A stretch of DNA of 64,000 nt from Parafrankia sp. EUN1f (lineage in GTDB: Bacteria > Actinomycetota > Actinomycetes > Frankiales > Frankiaceae), in assembly GCF_000177675.1 (NCBI RefSeq), contig NZ_ADGX01000020.1, positions 16 to 64,015 on the forward strand. Direction: 5' to 3'. Below are positions 50,748-63,288 of the stretch, one piece after another (positions within the stretch are counted from its first letter, which is position 1; the number at the start of each line of letters is the position of its first letter). The position numbers and the translations under genes are program-made. The notes beneath the pieces were generated by a model. It worked only from the letters and a program-made list of their open reading frames with translations, ran no database searches and had not been told where the DNA came from.

Positions 50748-50753
50748 TGCGCA

Positions 50754-50759
50754 AGAATA
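50754..50759 (-). promoter_or_regulatory. -10 box (TATTCT) of a leaderless transcript
   Basis: Minus-strand TATTCT is followed by TGCGCA and ATG at 50747. Confidence 0.55.
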
Positions 50760-51344
50760 CGACGGGGACCGTTACGATGGCGATCCTCAACGTCGGCGAC
50801 GGACCCACGCCGAGGCGACGTACCCACGCCGGGAGGTACACCACGCGAGGGGAGGGGGCCGGACGTCGGCCGCGGTCACCACGCCCCCACCCCGCGCCGA
50901 TGGGGCGTCGATGAGGGCCGCCCGGTCATGGCCACGCGCCCTGACCCGATCCCCGCCTCGCGTGACGCCGATCCGCGACGCAGATGCGGAGCAATTATCG
51001 GCAATCGCATCGCGGATGCGGTGCCGGTCGGGTATGTTTCCGTCCCGGAGGATCTGTTCCTGACGCGGGCTGCGTCGCGGGAAGGATCTGTTGCGCTCGT
51101 CGTCACTTCGTTCGGGTCGGTCACCTGGGAAGTGCGCGGTGAGAATCCGGCGACGGGCGACGTCACCCCGGGCATGGAGAACCGGCCACGCGGTCATGGG
51201 GCTGGTATTCGCCTGGTCGATGGGTGGTTCCGTCCGGAGTTCTTCAGCTCTTCATTCCACCACGAATCCGACCGTGCACGGTTCGTGATTTCTCCCGTGG
51301 TACGGCCGGGAAATCTGTCCATTCAGGTAGTGAGGAAGAAGGCG
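50760..51344. other. Long gap, no gene recognised; palindrome near its end
   Basis: Open frames here lack protein-like pattern. ACCGTGCACGGT at 51272-51283 is a perfect 12-bp palindrome with outer CACGA/TCGTG letters, lying about 60 bases before the next start; it may be an operator for the old secreted-protein gene. Confidence 0.45.
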
Positions 51345-51534
51345 ATGGCGAAGAAGTCCCAGCGATCCCCGCTGGCGGCGGCACTCGTTCTGGGCACCGC
51401 GCTGGCTGTCACGCTGCCCGGAACCGCGTACGCGGCAACCACCATCGCGGTGCGTACCGCCACCCCCGCATCCGGTCCGGGCACGGCCAACACGGAGAAC
51501 ACGAGCGACGCGAACTTCAGCCGGTCGTGCCCGA
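51345..51534 (+). pseudogene. Secreted protein, 5' remnant (signal peptide and linker)
   Basis: ATG 51345 behind GAGGAAGAAGGCG starts a Sec signal (AKKSQRSPLAAALVLGTALA then VTLPGTAYA) and a Thr/Ala/Pro-rich linker. It then runs in frame into an ABC ATPase fragment. The mature domain of the original protein is missing. Confidence 0.65.
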
Positions 51535-51828
51535 ACGAGACGGAGCGCAGTCTCCTGCGGCGGGACCGTTTCGGGTTCGTGTTCCAGTTCGGCCAGCTCG
51601 TGCCCGAACTGTCCGCAGAGGAGAACGTCGCGCTGGCGTTGCTGCTCGGCGGGGCGAAGCGGGCCGCCGCGCTGGCGCAGGCGCGGCCGTGGTTCGAGCG
51701 GCTCGGCATCGCCGGGCTGGAGCGGCGCCGAGCCGGTGAGCTGTCCGGCGGCCAGGCGCAGCGGGTGGCGTTGGCGCGGGGCCTCGTCAGCCGGCCGGAA
51801 GTGCTGTTCGCCGACGAGCCGACTGGCC
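51535..51828 (+). pseudogene. ABC transporter ATPase (LolD/MacB-like), internal fragment
   Basis: In frame with the signal peptide: ERSLLRRDRFGFVFQFGQLV (Q-loop), RRAGELSGGQAQRVALARGL (signature) and EVLFADEPTG (Walker B). Walker A is absent on the 5' side, and the D-loop and switch His on the 3' side; the segment ends exactly after DEPTG. Confidence 0.82.
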
Positions 51829-52749
51829 GGTGGGCGGGAGTCCGCCGGGCGGCTCGCCGTACTCGCCGGTGCGGTGGCGCTCGGCGTCGGCATGCTGCTG
51901 GCCACCCTCGCCGGGATGAACGCCGTCAAGGCGCAGAACCTGCGTTACGGCTGGCTCAACACGGCGATCGCGCCGGACTCCACCCAGGGTTCGGGTGACG
52001 GACTGTGGTGGCTGCTGCGCGAGGACTACTACCACAGCGAATCCATCGGTCGGATCGATGTCGCCTCCCTCGGGCCGGGCGTCCCGGTCCCGCCAGGCAT
52101 CCCGCGGCTGCCCGCGGACGGCGAGTTCTATGTGTCACCCGCCCTCTCCGAGCTGCTGCGCACTGTGCCGTCCGGGGAGCTGGGTGACCGCTTCCCCGAG
52201 CGTGAGGCCGGTGTCCTCGGCCCGGCCGCGCTCCCGTCGCCCGACTCGCTGATCATTCTCATCGGGCGTGATCCCGCCACGCTGGAGCGGCTCGGCGGGC
52301 AGCGGGTCAACCAGATCTCGACGGCCGACCCGGGTGCCTGCGACGGCTGCGTGGTCGGGTTCAACCCCGACGCCCTGACGCTGGTGCTGTCCGTGGTCGC
52401 GGTGGCGCTGCTTTTCCCGGTGCTGATGTTCGTCGGGACGGCGACGCGGCTCGCCGCCGCCGGGCGGGAGCAGCGGTTCGCGGCGATGCGGCTGCTCGGG
52501 GCGACCCCACGGCAGGTCTCGGTGTTCTCGGCTGTCGAGTCGACCGTCGCGGCCGGCGCTGGCACCGTTGCCGGATTCGCGCTGTTCTTCGCGAGCCGGC
52601 CGGGACTTGCCGCGATCCCGTTCACCGGCGACCGCTTCTATCCCGCCGACCTTTCGCTTGGCCTCGCCGACGTGCTGGCGGTCGCGTTCGGCATTCCGCT
52701 GGGGGCCTGCAAGAACACCGAGCTTGTTGTCGCTACCGTCCGAACGTAA
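51829..52749 (+). pseudogene. FtsX-like ABC permease, 5' part only
   Basis: In another frame, ESAGRLAVLAGAVALGVGML, NLRYGWLNTAIAPD, DGEFYVSPALSELLRTVPSG and LMFVGTATRLAAAGREQRFA with LLGATPRQV are the first membrane helix, extracellular domain and FtsX core of MacB/FtsX-type permeases. It ends at 52749, far short of the usual 700-850 residues. Likely partner of the preceding ATPase fragment, now both broken. Confidence 0.82.
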
Positions 52750-52912
52750 CAGTGTCCGCCGCCGGGATGGTGGCCCTGCGGCTACCACCCTCAGCGCGGC
52801 CTTCCTGACCATTCACCAGCTGGCGAGGGTGGGTGAAGGCGTGGGTGAAGGCAATCCGCAATGCCTGGCGCAGTTCTTACTGCTCTTCCTACTGCCTTCG
52901 GAGGCTGACATC

Positions 52913-53848
52913 ATGAGTCGTACGGTCGTGACATCGCCGCTGCCAACTGTCGCCTTCGGTTTCGGTGCGCACAGCGGCATCGACGACGGTCCCGAATGGC
53001 TGCGACTGGTGCGACGGGCCGACGATTCCAGGCTTGATCTCTTCTCATTGTCAGACCATCCGTACCTCGGTGGGCGTCTGGACGCATATGCGTCCATCGG
53101 ATTCGTCCTCGGGTGGACGCGGCACCTCGCGGGCTTCGCCAACGTCACCAACCTGCCGACCCGGCCAGCCGCGATGCTGGCGCGGACAGTGACGTCACTG
53201 TCCGCGCTCTCCGGTGGTCGCATCGTGCTCGGCATGGGCGCGGGCGGGCAGTGGAACCGCATCCGCGACCTGGGTGTGCCGTGGCTTCCACCCGCTGACG
53301 CCGTGGACGCCCTCGAAGAGGCGATCGTCCTGGTCAGGAGACTGTCCGGTGGCGGCCCGCCGGTCACCCACCAGGGCCGCCATTACCGAGTGGACCAGAT
53401 CGAGCCGACTCCGGTGGCCGCGCCGCCGGTGTGGACCGGATCGGTCGGACCGAAGTCCCTGGCTGCCACCGGCCGCGTGGCCGACGGCTGGATCCCGGGC
53501 CACGCGGCGGACTGGCGCAGCCAGCGATACCGGGAGTCACGGCCGGTCATTGACGAAGCGGCGGCAGCCGCGGGACGCGATCCTCGCGAGATCCGCACGG
53601 TCTTCAACCTCCCCGGACGCATCACCGACCTGCCGCTGGCCGCGACCCGTGACCGTGACGGTCGCTGGATCGGCGGTTCCAGCGACCAGTGGGTCGAGGA
53701 ACTGTCCGGCGCCGTGCTGGAGCACGGCGCGTCGGGTTTCGTGCTCTTCTCGTCCAGCGGTGGAATGCCGGACGCCGTCTCCCTCGGCCACTGGGCCGAC
53801 GAAGTCGTCCCGGCCGTGCGCGAAGCGATCACGAAAGACGGTGGTTAG
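52913..53848 (+). CDS. LLM-class F420-dependent oxidoreductase
   Basis: A 311-residue TIM-barrel protein. SGIDDGPEWLRLVRRADDSR, LDLFSLSDHPYLGGRLDAYA, NVTNLPTRPAAMLARTVTSL and GGRIVLGMGAGGQWNRI are typical LLM motifs, with the barrel C terminus at GASGFVLFSSSG. ATG 52913 lies behind GGAGG. No regulator adjacent except the convergent LysR at 53891. Substrate unknown. Confidence 0.9.
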   Translation: MSRTVVTSPLPTVAFGFGAHSGIDDGPEWLRLVRRADDSRLDLFSLSDHPYLGGRLDAYASIGFVLGWTRHLAGFANVTNLPTRPAAMLARTVTSLSALSGGRIVLGMGAGGQWNRIRDLGVPWLPPADAVDALEEAIVLVRRLSGGGPPVTHQGRHYRVDQIEPTPVAAPPVWTGSVGPKSLAATGRVADGWIPGHAADWRSQRYRESRPVIDEAAAAAGRDPREIRTVFNLPGRITDLPLAATRDRDGRWIGGSSDQWVEELSGAVLEHGASGFVLFSSSGGMPDAVSLGHWADEVVPAVREAITKDGG

Positions 53849-53890
53849 TGGTACTCCGACGCACGCCGGCCGCGCGCCGCCGACGTCGGG

Positions 53891-54739
53891 CTAGAGGCGG
53901 GTCGCGGCGCGGACCAGTCCGGCGAGGGCTCGGGAGCGGCTGTGCGGTGGCCACGCGATCACCGTCGTCACCGGCGGTGCGTCCAGCACGGGGACGGCGG
54001 TGATGTCGGGGCGAAGGCTGACGCGGCAGGACTCCGGCAGGACGGTGCAGGTCCGGCCGAGCGCGATCAGCTGGTACAGCTGCGTGTGGTCCCGAACCTG
54101 CGGCCCGGGGCCGTCGGGGTAGGTGCCGTCACGGCCCGGCCAGCGGGGCATCGGCAGGCCGGGCAGCGCGGCGACGTCGGCCATCCGCAGCTTGGCCCGG
54201 CCGGTGAGGAAATGCCCGGAGGGCAGGAGCGCGACCTGACCTTCCGTGCACAGCTCCTCGGTGTCGAACCCGACCGTCGAGTCGTACGGCCGGTGCAGCA
54301 GGGCCACGTCGGCCCGCCCGTCGCGAAGCAGCCGTTCCTGCTCGGCGATCCCGCAGAGGATCACGTCGACGGTGGCGGCGCCTGGTTCGGCGGCGTACGC
54401 GTCGAGCAGCTTCGACAGCAGCTCACCGGACGCGCCGGCCTTCGTGACGAGCACCAGGTCGGCCTGGCCGGTTCCGGCGAGCGCGGCGCGGCGGGTCCGG
54501 CGGTCCGCGGCGTCGACCGCGTCGAGGGCGGCCCGGCCCTCCCGCAGCAGCACCGCCCCGGCCTCGGTCAGCGTGACGCTGCGGCTGCTGCGTTCCAACA
54601 GCGTCACCCCGAGTCGGCGCTCCAGCTGGCTGATCGCCCGTGACAGCGGCGGCTGCGTGATCCCGAGGCGTTGCGCGGCCCGCCCGAAGTGCAGCTCCTC
54701 GGCGATGGCGATGAAGTAACGCAGCTCCCGCGTCTCCAT
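53891..54739 (-). CDS. LysR-family transcriptional regulator
   Basis: A 282-residue protein. ELRYFIAIAEELHFGRAAQR and LGITQPPLSRAISQLERRLG form the LysR HTH, followed by an effector domain. ATG 54739 is preceded by TACCGT and exactly six bases. Divergent from the SDR at 54844 with about 100 bases between them, so it probably activates that gene. Confidence 0.93.
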   Translation of the reverse strand: METRELRYFIAIAEELHFGRAAQRLGITQPPLSRAISQLERRLGVTLLERSSRSVTLTEAGAVLLREGRAALDAVDAADRRTRRAALAGTGQADLVLVTKAGASGELLSKLLDAYAAEPGAATVDVILCGIAEQERLLRDGRADVALLHRPYDSTVGFDTEELCTEGQVALLPSGHFLTGRAKLRMADVAALPGLPMPRWPGRDGTYPDGPGPQVRDHTQLYQLIALGRTCTVLPESCRVSLRPDITAVPVLDAPPVTTVIAWPPHSRSRALAGLVRAATRL

Positions 54740-54843
54740 GAGCTGACGGTACCGCCACCGTTTGCCGGATCGATGCCGCTGAGGTATCGCTGCCCACCCA
54801 GACGGTGTTGGAGGTCCCGCCGACGCGCCCCGAGGATCGACCC

Positions 54844-56123
<1,280 letters not shown>

Positions 56124-56125
56124 TC

Positions 56126-56944
56126 ATGGCCGAACGGAAAGTGGCGATCACACGAGCTACCGGTGGTGATGGTGGCGATGACGACGGCCGCGGCCGGGCG
56201 GGTCCGCATTTCGTGGATCTGACGGCCAGAGCGCGTATCCGGGACGCGGCCCTGCGTCTGTTCGCCGAACAGGGCTTCGAGGCCACGACCATCCGGGGGG
56301 TCGCCGAGGCGGCCGGAGTGTCGTCGGGGCTGGTGCGGCACCACTTCGGAGCGAAGGAGGCGCTGCGCGAGGCATGCGACACCTATGCGCTGGAACGGGC
56401 GATGGCCATCAAGGAGGAGGCGGTCGTGGCCGGCCGGCTGGCCGATCCGACGTTCATGGTCGCCGTCCATCCCACTCTGCTGCTGCTCCAGCGCTATGTG
56501 GCCCGGTCGATGGTCGACGGCTCCGCGGCGGCCGCCGGCCTGTTCGACGGCATGGTCGCCGAGACGGAGCGGTGGATCGCGACCGGCCGGCTGGCCGGGC
56601 CCGGGCCCGATGACGACGACGACCCTCGGGCCTTCGCGGCCGCGCTGGTCGCGATGCAGACAGGTCTGCTCATCCTGCACGACCACGTCTCGCGGGCGCT
56701 CGGAACCGACATGCTCGACGTCGACGGGCAGGTGCGGCTCGGCCGGGCGGTCGTCGACATCCACTCACGTTCACTGCTCAGCGCCGAGCAGGCCGCCCAG
56801 GCGCGGGCGGCGTACGACGAGATCCAGGCCCGGTGGCCGGCACGTGCGCGCGGCAAGGAGCCGGCGGGTGCCCCGGATGAGCAGCCGCCGCGTGCCCGGG
56901 ACGAGGAGCCGGCGCGGGCGCGGGATGAGGAGCACCGGCAGTGA
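56126..56944 (+). CDS. TetR-family regulator of an ABC exporter operon
   Basis: A 272-residue protein. [20 protein letters not shown] and [20 protein letters not shown] are the TetR HTH; a helical core follows. The C-terminal 40 residues are charged repeats ([16 protein letters not shown]). The stop overlaps the next GTG by four bases, so it is cotranscribed with the ABC genes. The first 30 residues are Gly/Asp-rich and the true start may be downstream. Confidence 0.9.
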   Translation: MAERKVAITRATGGDGGDDDGRGRAGPHFVDLTARARIRDAALRLFAEQGFEATTIRGVAEAAGVSSGLVRHHFGAKEALREACDTYALERAMAIKEEAVVAGRLADPTFMVAVHPTLLLLQRYVARSMVDGSAAAAGLFDGMVAETERWIATGRLAGPGPDDDDDPRAFAAALVAMQTGLLILHDHVSRALGTDMLDVDGQVRLGRAVVDIHSRSLLSAEQAAQARAAYDEIQARWPARARGKEPAGAPDEQPPRARDEEPARARDEEHRQ

Positions 56945-57926
56945 CCGCGGCGATCGAGGTGGAGCAGCTGGTCAAGGCCTTCGGCCGCACCCGTGCCCTC
57001 GACGGCCTGGACCTGACCGTGCGCACCGGTGAGGTGCACGGCTTCCTCGGCCCCAACGGCGCCGGCAAGAGCACGACGCTGCGCATCGTCCTCGGCCTCG
57101 TCCGGGCCGACGCGGGCACGGTGCGCCTGCTCGGCGGGGACGCGTGGCGGGACGCGACCGCGTTGCACCGCCGGCTGGCGTATGTGCCCGGCGACGTCAC
57201 GCTGTGGCCGAACCTGTCCGGTGGCGAAGCGATCGATCTGCTCGGGCGGCTGCGCGGCGGGCTCGATCCACGACGGCGGGCGGACCTGCTCGAACGCTTC
57301 GACCTGGACCCGCGCAAGAAGGGTCGCTCCTACTCCAAGGGGAACCGGCAGAAGGTCGCGCTGGTCGCCGCCTTCGCCTCGGACGTCGAGCTGCTCATGC
57401 TGGACGAGCCCACCTCGGGCCTCGACCCGCTGATGGAGGAGACGTTCCGCGAGCTGATCCGGGAGGAGCAGCGGCGCGACGGGCGCACCGTCCTGCTGTC
57501 GAGCCACATCCTGGCCGAGGTGGAAGCGCTGTGCGACCGCGTCACGATCATCCGGGACGGTCGCTCGGTCGAGACCGGCACCCTGGCCGAGCTGCGCCAC
57601 CTGACCCGCACGTCCGTCCGCGCCGAGCTCGCCGCCCCGGCGGACGACCTTGACGTTCTCGGCGGTCTCCGCGGTGTCCCCGGCCTCCACAACGTGGACG
57701 TGGCCGGGAACCGGGTCAGCTTCGAGGCGGACGGCGACGCGCTCAACGCGGCGCTGCTGCGGCTCACCGCCGCCGGCGTGCGCGGCCTGGTCAGCCAGCC
57801 ACCAACCCTCGAGGAGCTGTTCCTGCGGCACTACGACCGCACGGGCGCGCAGGACCGTACGGGAGCACGGGACCGTACGGGGGCACGGGACCGCACGGGC
57901 GCGCACGACCGCAGCGGCACGCGGCC

Positions 57927-57930
<4 letters not shown>
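56941..57930 (+). CDS. ABC transporter ATPase (drug exporter, DrrA/TipC-like)
   Basis: A 329-residue ATPase. [20 protein letters not shown] is Walker [21 protein letters not shown] an atypical signature (YSKGN), and [19 protein letters not shown] Walker B; a switch His lies in LLSSHIL. The C-terminal 30 residues are Arg-Thr-Gly-Ala repeats ([12 protein letters not shown]), encoded by a tandem DNA repeat at about 57838-57905. Second gene of the operon, overlapping the permease start by four bases. Confidence 0.93.
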
Positions 57931-59642
<1,712 letters not shown>

Positions 59643-59656
59643 CCACCGCGCGGTGG

Positions 59657-59956
59657 TCAGGGCATCACGTGCTGCTTGAACGGGTCGTACTCGGCCAGGA
59701 GCCGCTCCAACCGCACCTGGTCGACCCGGCTGATGACGGCGGAAGCTTCCTGGTGGTCACGGACGCACTTCGAGAGCGTGAACGTCGAGGTGACGACATA
59801 AAGCATGCCGAGCAGGAGGAAACCGCGTATCCAGGCGTCGCCCGGCAGGTGCGCGATCGCGTAGATGACCGCGATCACCGAGATACTGAAGGAAAGCGCG
59901 GCCTGGACCAGGAAAGCAGTCGTCGTCCGAGGTACGGGGGCCTTGGTCGTGGTCAT
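59657..59956 (-). CDS. YiaA/YiaB-family membrane protein
   Basis: A 99-residue protein. AFLVQAALSFSISVIAVIYA and LPGDAWIRGFLLLGMLYVVT are the two hairpin helices of the YiaA/B family, followed by FTLSKCVRDHQEA, the conserved KxxRD motif. Membrane protein of unknown role. GACACT plus six bases precedes ATG 59956. Confidence 0.88.
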   Translation of the reverse strand: MTTTKAPVPRTTTAFLVQAALSFSISVIAVIYAIAHLPGDAWIRGFLLLGMLYVVTSTFTLSKCVRDHQEASAVISRVDQVRLERLLAEYDPFKQHVMP

Positions 59957-60117
59957 GAGCACAGTGTCGGCCCGGCCGCCCCACCCGGCCTGAGTATCCG
60001 TACTCATCTTTCCCCGGCAGTCATCTTTCCCTGGCAGCCCGCGACCGACCGGCTGGGATGATCCACGCCAACTCCTGGTGGAAAACGCGAATCGGCACGT
60101 TCTGCGACACTTGTCCG

Positions 60118-61374
60118 GTGCGCAGGCCACCGGGTTCGGCCCACCTCCGTGGGCCGAACGGTGTGCGCGGCGCGCTGTGGCGTTCGCTCGCCGTATTCCG
60201 TCTGGTGGCGGCGTGCTATGCGGTCGTGACGGTCGGTCGTGACCTCGGGCAGCCCACGTCCATGCTCCCCGGTCTGCTTTGGTTCGTCGCGGTGGCACTC
60301 TGGTCGGCGGTCATGTCGTTGTTCGCGCCCGCGGCCGACCGCCGGTGGCCCCGGCTGCGCGACTACCTGGTCGCGGCGGATGTCGTGGTGTGCGTCGCGG
60401 TCCTGCTGTCGGCCGGCGCGGTGAGCCCGGCCGGGTCGAGGGATGTCCTTCCCGCCCTGTGGACGGCGAGTGGTGTGTTCAGCGCCGCGCTCGTCGGTGG
60501 AACCGTGGGAGGCGTCGCCGGCGGTGTGGTCCTGGCTGTGGCGTCCTTCGTCGCGACCGGCTCGGTGAGCCAGGCCTCGATACGTCCGGCGGTTCTCTTC
60601 GTGGTCTCGGGAGCCGTCGTCGGCTACCTCAGCCAGACCGCGTTCCGCGCCGAGTCGGCCCTGGCGCGCCTGCTGGCCGCGCGGGCCGGGGACGCCGAGC
60701 GGGAGCGGCTCGCCCGCGACGTCCACGACGGAGTGCTGCAGGTCCTCTCCCTGATCGCCCGCGAGGCCGAGCGAGGCCTGCCCGCCGCCGACGTCGCCAG
60801 GCTGGCCGCCGATCAGGAGACAGCGCTGCGTGATCTGCTGCGGGCGCCGGGCACGGCCGTGCAGGTCGATCCAGAAGATCTGGGAGATCGCGGCCGGCGG
60901 GCAGCCGGGCCAGGCCGCAGGGGGAGAACTTCGCGGCCCGAGCCCGACGAGGCGGATCTCGGGGCCCTGCTGATGACGATCGCTCGCAGGAAGCCGGCGA
61001 TGGCTGCGGGCACGGCTGATGACCAGCCGCCGCCGCTGACGGTCTCGACTCCGGGCGTGCCAGTGCCCCTGCCGAGGAAGCGCGCGGACGAGATCGTCGC
61101 AGCCGTTCGTGCGGTGCTGGACAATGTGGCCATGCACGCCGGTCCCGGGGCGTCGGCGTGGATTCTGCTTGAGGACGACGGCGACTCGGTCACCGTGACG
61201 GTTCGTGATGACGGGGTCGGCCTTGAGCCCGGGCGGGTCGAGCAGGCCGCCGCGCAGGGCCGGCTCGGGCTTGCGGTCTCCGTCCGCGGGCGGATCCGAG
61301 AGCTCGGCGGCGATGTCGCCGTCACCGGGCGTCCCGGTGAGGGAGCGGAGGTCGAGCTGCGTGTCCCACGCTGA
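60118..61374 (+). CDS. MacS-like histidine kinase
   Basis: About 418 residues. Five membrane segments (AVFRLVAACYAVVTVGRD, LLWFVAVALWSAVMSLF, YLVAADVVVCVAVLLSAGAV and others) precede a HisKA_3-type box LARDVHDGVLQVLSLIAREA; the ATPase domain ends in VTVRDDGVGLEPG and GRLGLAVSVRGRIRELGG. This matches the MacS (DUF5931) kinases of actinomycetes. GTG 60118 follows GACACT and six bases; a start at 60058 is possible. Paired with the response regulator at 61361. Confidence 0.88.
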   Translation: MRRPPGSAHLRGPNGVRGALWRSLAVFRLVAACYAVVTVGRDLGQPTSMLPGLLWFVAVALWSAVMSLFAPAADRRWPRLRDYLVAADVVVCVAVLLSAGAVSPAGSRDVLPALWTASGVFSAALVGGTVGGVAGGVVLAVASFVATGSVSQASIRPAVLFVVSGAVVGYLSQTAFRAESALARLLAARAGDAERERLARDVHDGVLQVLSLIAREAERGLPAADVARLAADQETALRDLLRAPGTAVQVDPEDLGDRGRRAAGPGRRGRTSRPEPDEADLGALLMTIARRKPAMAAGTADDQPPPLTVSTPGVPVPLPRKRADEIVAAVRAVLDNVAMHAGPGASAWILLEDDGDSVTVTVRDDGVGLEPGRVEQAAAQGRLGLAVSVRGRIRELGGDVAVTGRPGEGAEVELRVPR

Positions 61375-62113
61375 AGCCGGTGCAGGCCAGGGCGGCCGGG
61401 TAGTCGTCGTCGACGATCATCCGCTGTGGCGGGAGGCGTTGAGCCGGGACCTCACCGAAGCCGGCTTCTCGGTGGTGGGCACGGCGGGTTCCGTCGCGCA
61501 GGCGCTGCTCGTTCTGGCGGCGACCAGGCCCGAGGTCGTCGTCCTGGACCTGGGCCTGCCGGACGGTCCTGGCGTCGAGGTGATCCGCGCCCTGGTCGGC
61601 ACGGCGGAGGCCCCGAACGCCCTGACCGGTGCGCCGGTTTCGGTGCTGGTCGTGTCCGCTTCAGGGGAACAGGCCGACGTGCTGGACGCCGTCAAGGCCG
61701 GGGCATCCGGGTACCTGCTCAAGTCAGCCCGCCCCGAGGAACTCATCGACGCGGTTCGCCGTACCGCGCGAGGGGCCGCCGTCTTCACCGCGGGGTTGGC
61801 CGCGCTCGTTCTCGGCGAGGCGTCTCGGGCGTCCCGGGCGTCCCGGGCGTCCCGGGCGTCCCGGGCGTCCCGGGAGCCGGGCTCGGCTGCCGGCTTGGGC
61901 GCGGCCGCCGAACCGCGACTCACCGCGCGGGAGGTCGAGGTGCTCAGGCTGGTCGCGAAGGGCCTGTCCGCCCGGGACGCGGCCCGCCAGCTGGGCGTGT
62001 CGCATCGGACGGTGCAGAACCACGTCCACAACGTGCTCGCGAAGCTTCAGCTCCGCAACCGGGTCGAGCTGACCCGGTTCGCCCTCCGCGAGGGCTACGA
62101 CGACGTTTCCTGA
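61361..62113 (+). CDS. NarL/LuxR-family response regulator (MacR-like)
   Basis: About 250 residues. RVVVVDDHPLWREALSRDL, VVVLDLGLPDGPG (phospho-Asp) and a LuxR domain (LTAREVEVLRLVAKGLSARD, RQLGVSHRTVQNHVHNVLAK). The linker contains five Arg-Ala-Ser repeats from a 9-bp tandem repeat (about 61826-61875). GTG 61361 overlaps the kinase stop by 14 bases. Confidence 0.92.
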   Translation: MSHAEAGAGQGGRVVVVDDHPLWREALSRDLTEAGFSVVGTAGSVAQALLVLAATRPEVVVLDLGLPDGPGVEVIRALVGTAEAPNALTGAPVSVLVVSASGEQADVLDAVKAGASGYLLKSARPEELIDAVRRTARGAAVFTAGLAALVLGEASRASRASRASRASRASREPGSAAGLGAAAEPRLTAREVEVLRLVAKGLSARDAARQLGVSHRTVQNHVHNVLAKLQLRNRVELTRFALREGYDDVS

Positions 62114-62163
62114 CGCGCGGCGGCCCGGCGGCCCGGTGGCCCGGTGACCCCGTTTGGCGAGTC

Positions 62164-62215
62164 GCAAGAGCGAAGGGTTTTGGTCGTGCCGACGACCAAA
62201 ACCCTTACTTCTTGC
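62164..62215. repeat. Palindromic element with 15+6-bp perfect arms (also terminator-like)
   Basis: Inner arms 62173-62187 (AAGGGTTTTGGTCGT) and 62192-62206 pair perfectly over GCCG; outer arms GCAAGA (62164-62169) and TCTTGC (62210-62215) also pair, with 3-base mismatched collars between. It lies 50 bases past the response-regulator stop. The outer letters match the element at 44518-44569. Confidence 0.75.
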
Positions 62216-62306
62216 GGGTTGCCAGGCAGCTCTGCGCCCCTTTTATCTTGCTTAAGGTGAATTGACGGTGCCGGCGCGGTGGTGCGAGCTACGGGCTCCC
62301 GGAACG

Positions 62307-62939
62307 TCAGATTCCCGCGATCGTGGCCGGCGCACGCTCGGGGCGGCTGAGTGCGCGCAGGACCGCGGTGGGCCCGTGCCGGTGGGCCGCGAGGCGGGTC
62401 AGCAGCACCAGGACCGCGTCGGTGGCGGCAGCCGGCAGCTCCGGCGTCGGGATGCCCACGCTGACGGCCAGATCGTCCGAGTGCACGGCGATTTCCAGGA
62501 TCCGGGTGGTCAGGAAGTCGTCAAGGGACAGCACGTGCGACGCCATGCGCACGATCCGGCCGGCGGGCTCGGCCGGCAGCAGGTCGTGCAGTTCCTCGAT
62601 GGCAGCCTCGACGCGGGCCGCCAGCTCATCCGGACCGCCCGCGGCCGTCGCCTCCCCGATCTGGCGGATGCCCACGTTGAGATCATCATCGAGGGAAGCG
62701 CCAATCCATACCGCCTGGGTGTAGTGCTCGAGGAGGCTGGTGGGCTTCGCGTCGGGCTCATGGTCGGCGAGCAGCCGAGAAACAATGGTGACCTGCCAGG
62801 CGAGATGCCCGGCCAGCCCGCTGACGGTGAACTCCGGCAGGGCGCTGTCCGCATTCCAGCGAGTGGCGACGGCAGGAGCGCGCAGCAGCGCGGCGGCTGA
62901 TGCCGCGACGTCCAGAAAAAGCTGTCTGGTGGATGTCAT
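62307..62939 (-). CDS. Maleylpyruvate isomerase-like (DinB superfamily) protein
   Basis: A 210-residue protein. FTVSGLAGHLAWQVTIVSRL and LTTRILEIAVHSDDLAVSV, plus the N-terminal helix, match the mycothiol-dependent maleylpyruvate isomerase N-terminal domain; His in GHLAW and in AVHSDDLA are metal ligands. It may catalyse thiol-dependent isomerisation or transfer. Single gene, with no obvious partners. Confidence 0.87.
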   Translation of the reverse strand: MTSTRQLFLDVAASAAALLRAPAVATRWNADSALPEFTVSGLAGHLAWQVTIVSRLLADHEPDAKPTSLLEHYTQAVWIGASLDDDLNVGIRQIGEATAAGGPDELAARVEAAIEELHDLLPAEPAGRIVRMASHVLSLDDFLTTRILEIAVHSDDLAVSVGIPTPELPAAATDAVLVLLTRLAAHRHGPTAVLRALSRPERAPATIAGI

Positions 62940-63201
62940 GTCCCAGCATTTTGCTCAGATGCCGCCGGCGAGGCAGCCCATTTCGCCCGGCGGTCGCCGG
63001 GTCCTGGCTTTCGTCGGTATGCGCCGAGCTCCCTGTCGTGGCCCATGGGGATCGCCGGGCTGCTGTCCGCGTGCCGCGTGTCTGGGAGTACGGGGCTGTT
63101 GGCCGCGCGTCCATCGCCATGCCTGCCAGCGGTGGCCCCGATGCCTGCCAGCAGCCACGACAGGACCGGCAAGAAGACTGGCCATAAGGAGAAATACGAC
63201 G

Positions 63202-63288
63202 ATGATGGACATTCTGGTCAGGCTCCTGGTGGAGACCGGCGAGGGCTCGCCGGCTCCGCGCGACGTCCAGATCAGCGACTGGCACTGA
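63202..63288 (+). CDS. Candidate 28-residue peptide gene
   Basis: ATG 63202 (or 63205) follows AAGGAG at the correct distance and encodes MMDILVRLLVETGEGSPAPR then DVQISDWH before TGA 63288. The first half is an amphipathic helix, the second half ends with a Trp-His. Similar two-part structure is seen in peptide-product precursors, but I see no modifying enzyme within the window. No other gene is seen between 62940 and 63546. Confidence 0.45.
   Translation: MMDILVRLLVETGEGSPAPRDVQISDWH

Noticed and set aside
56494-57906. 470-codon minus-strand frame
   Set aside because: Antisense of the TetR/ABC operon; no recognisable domain.
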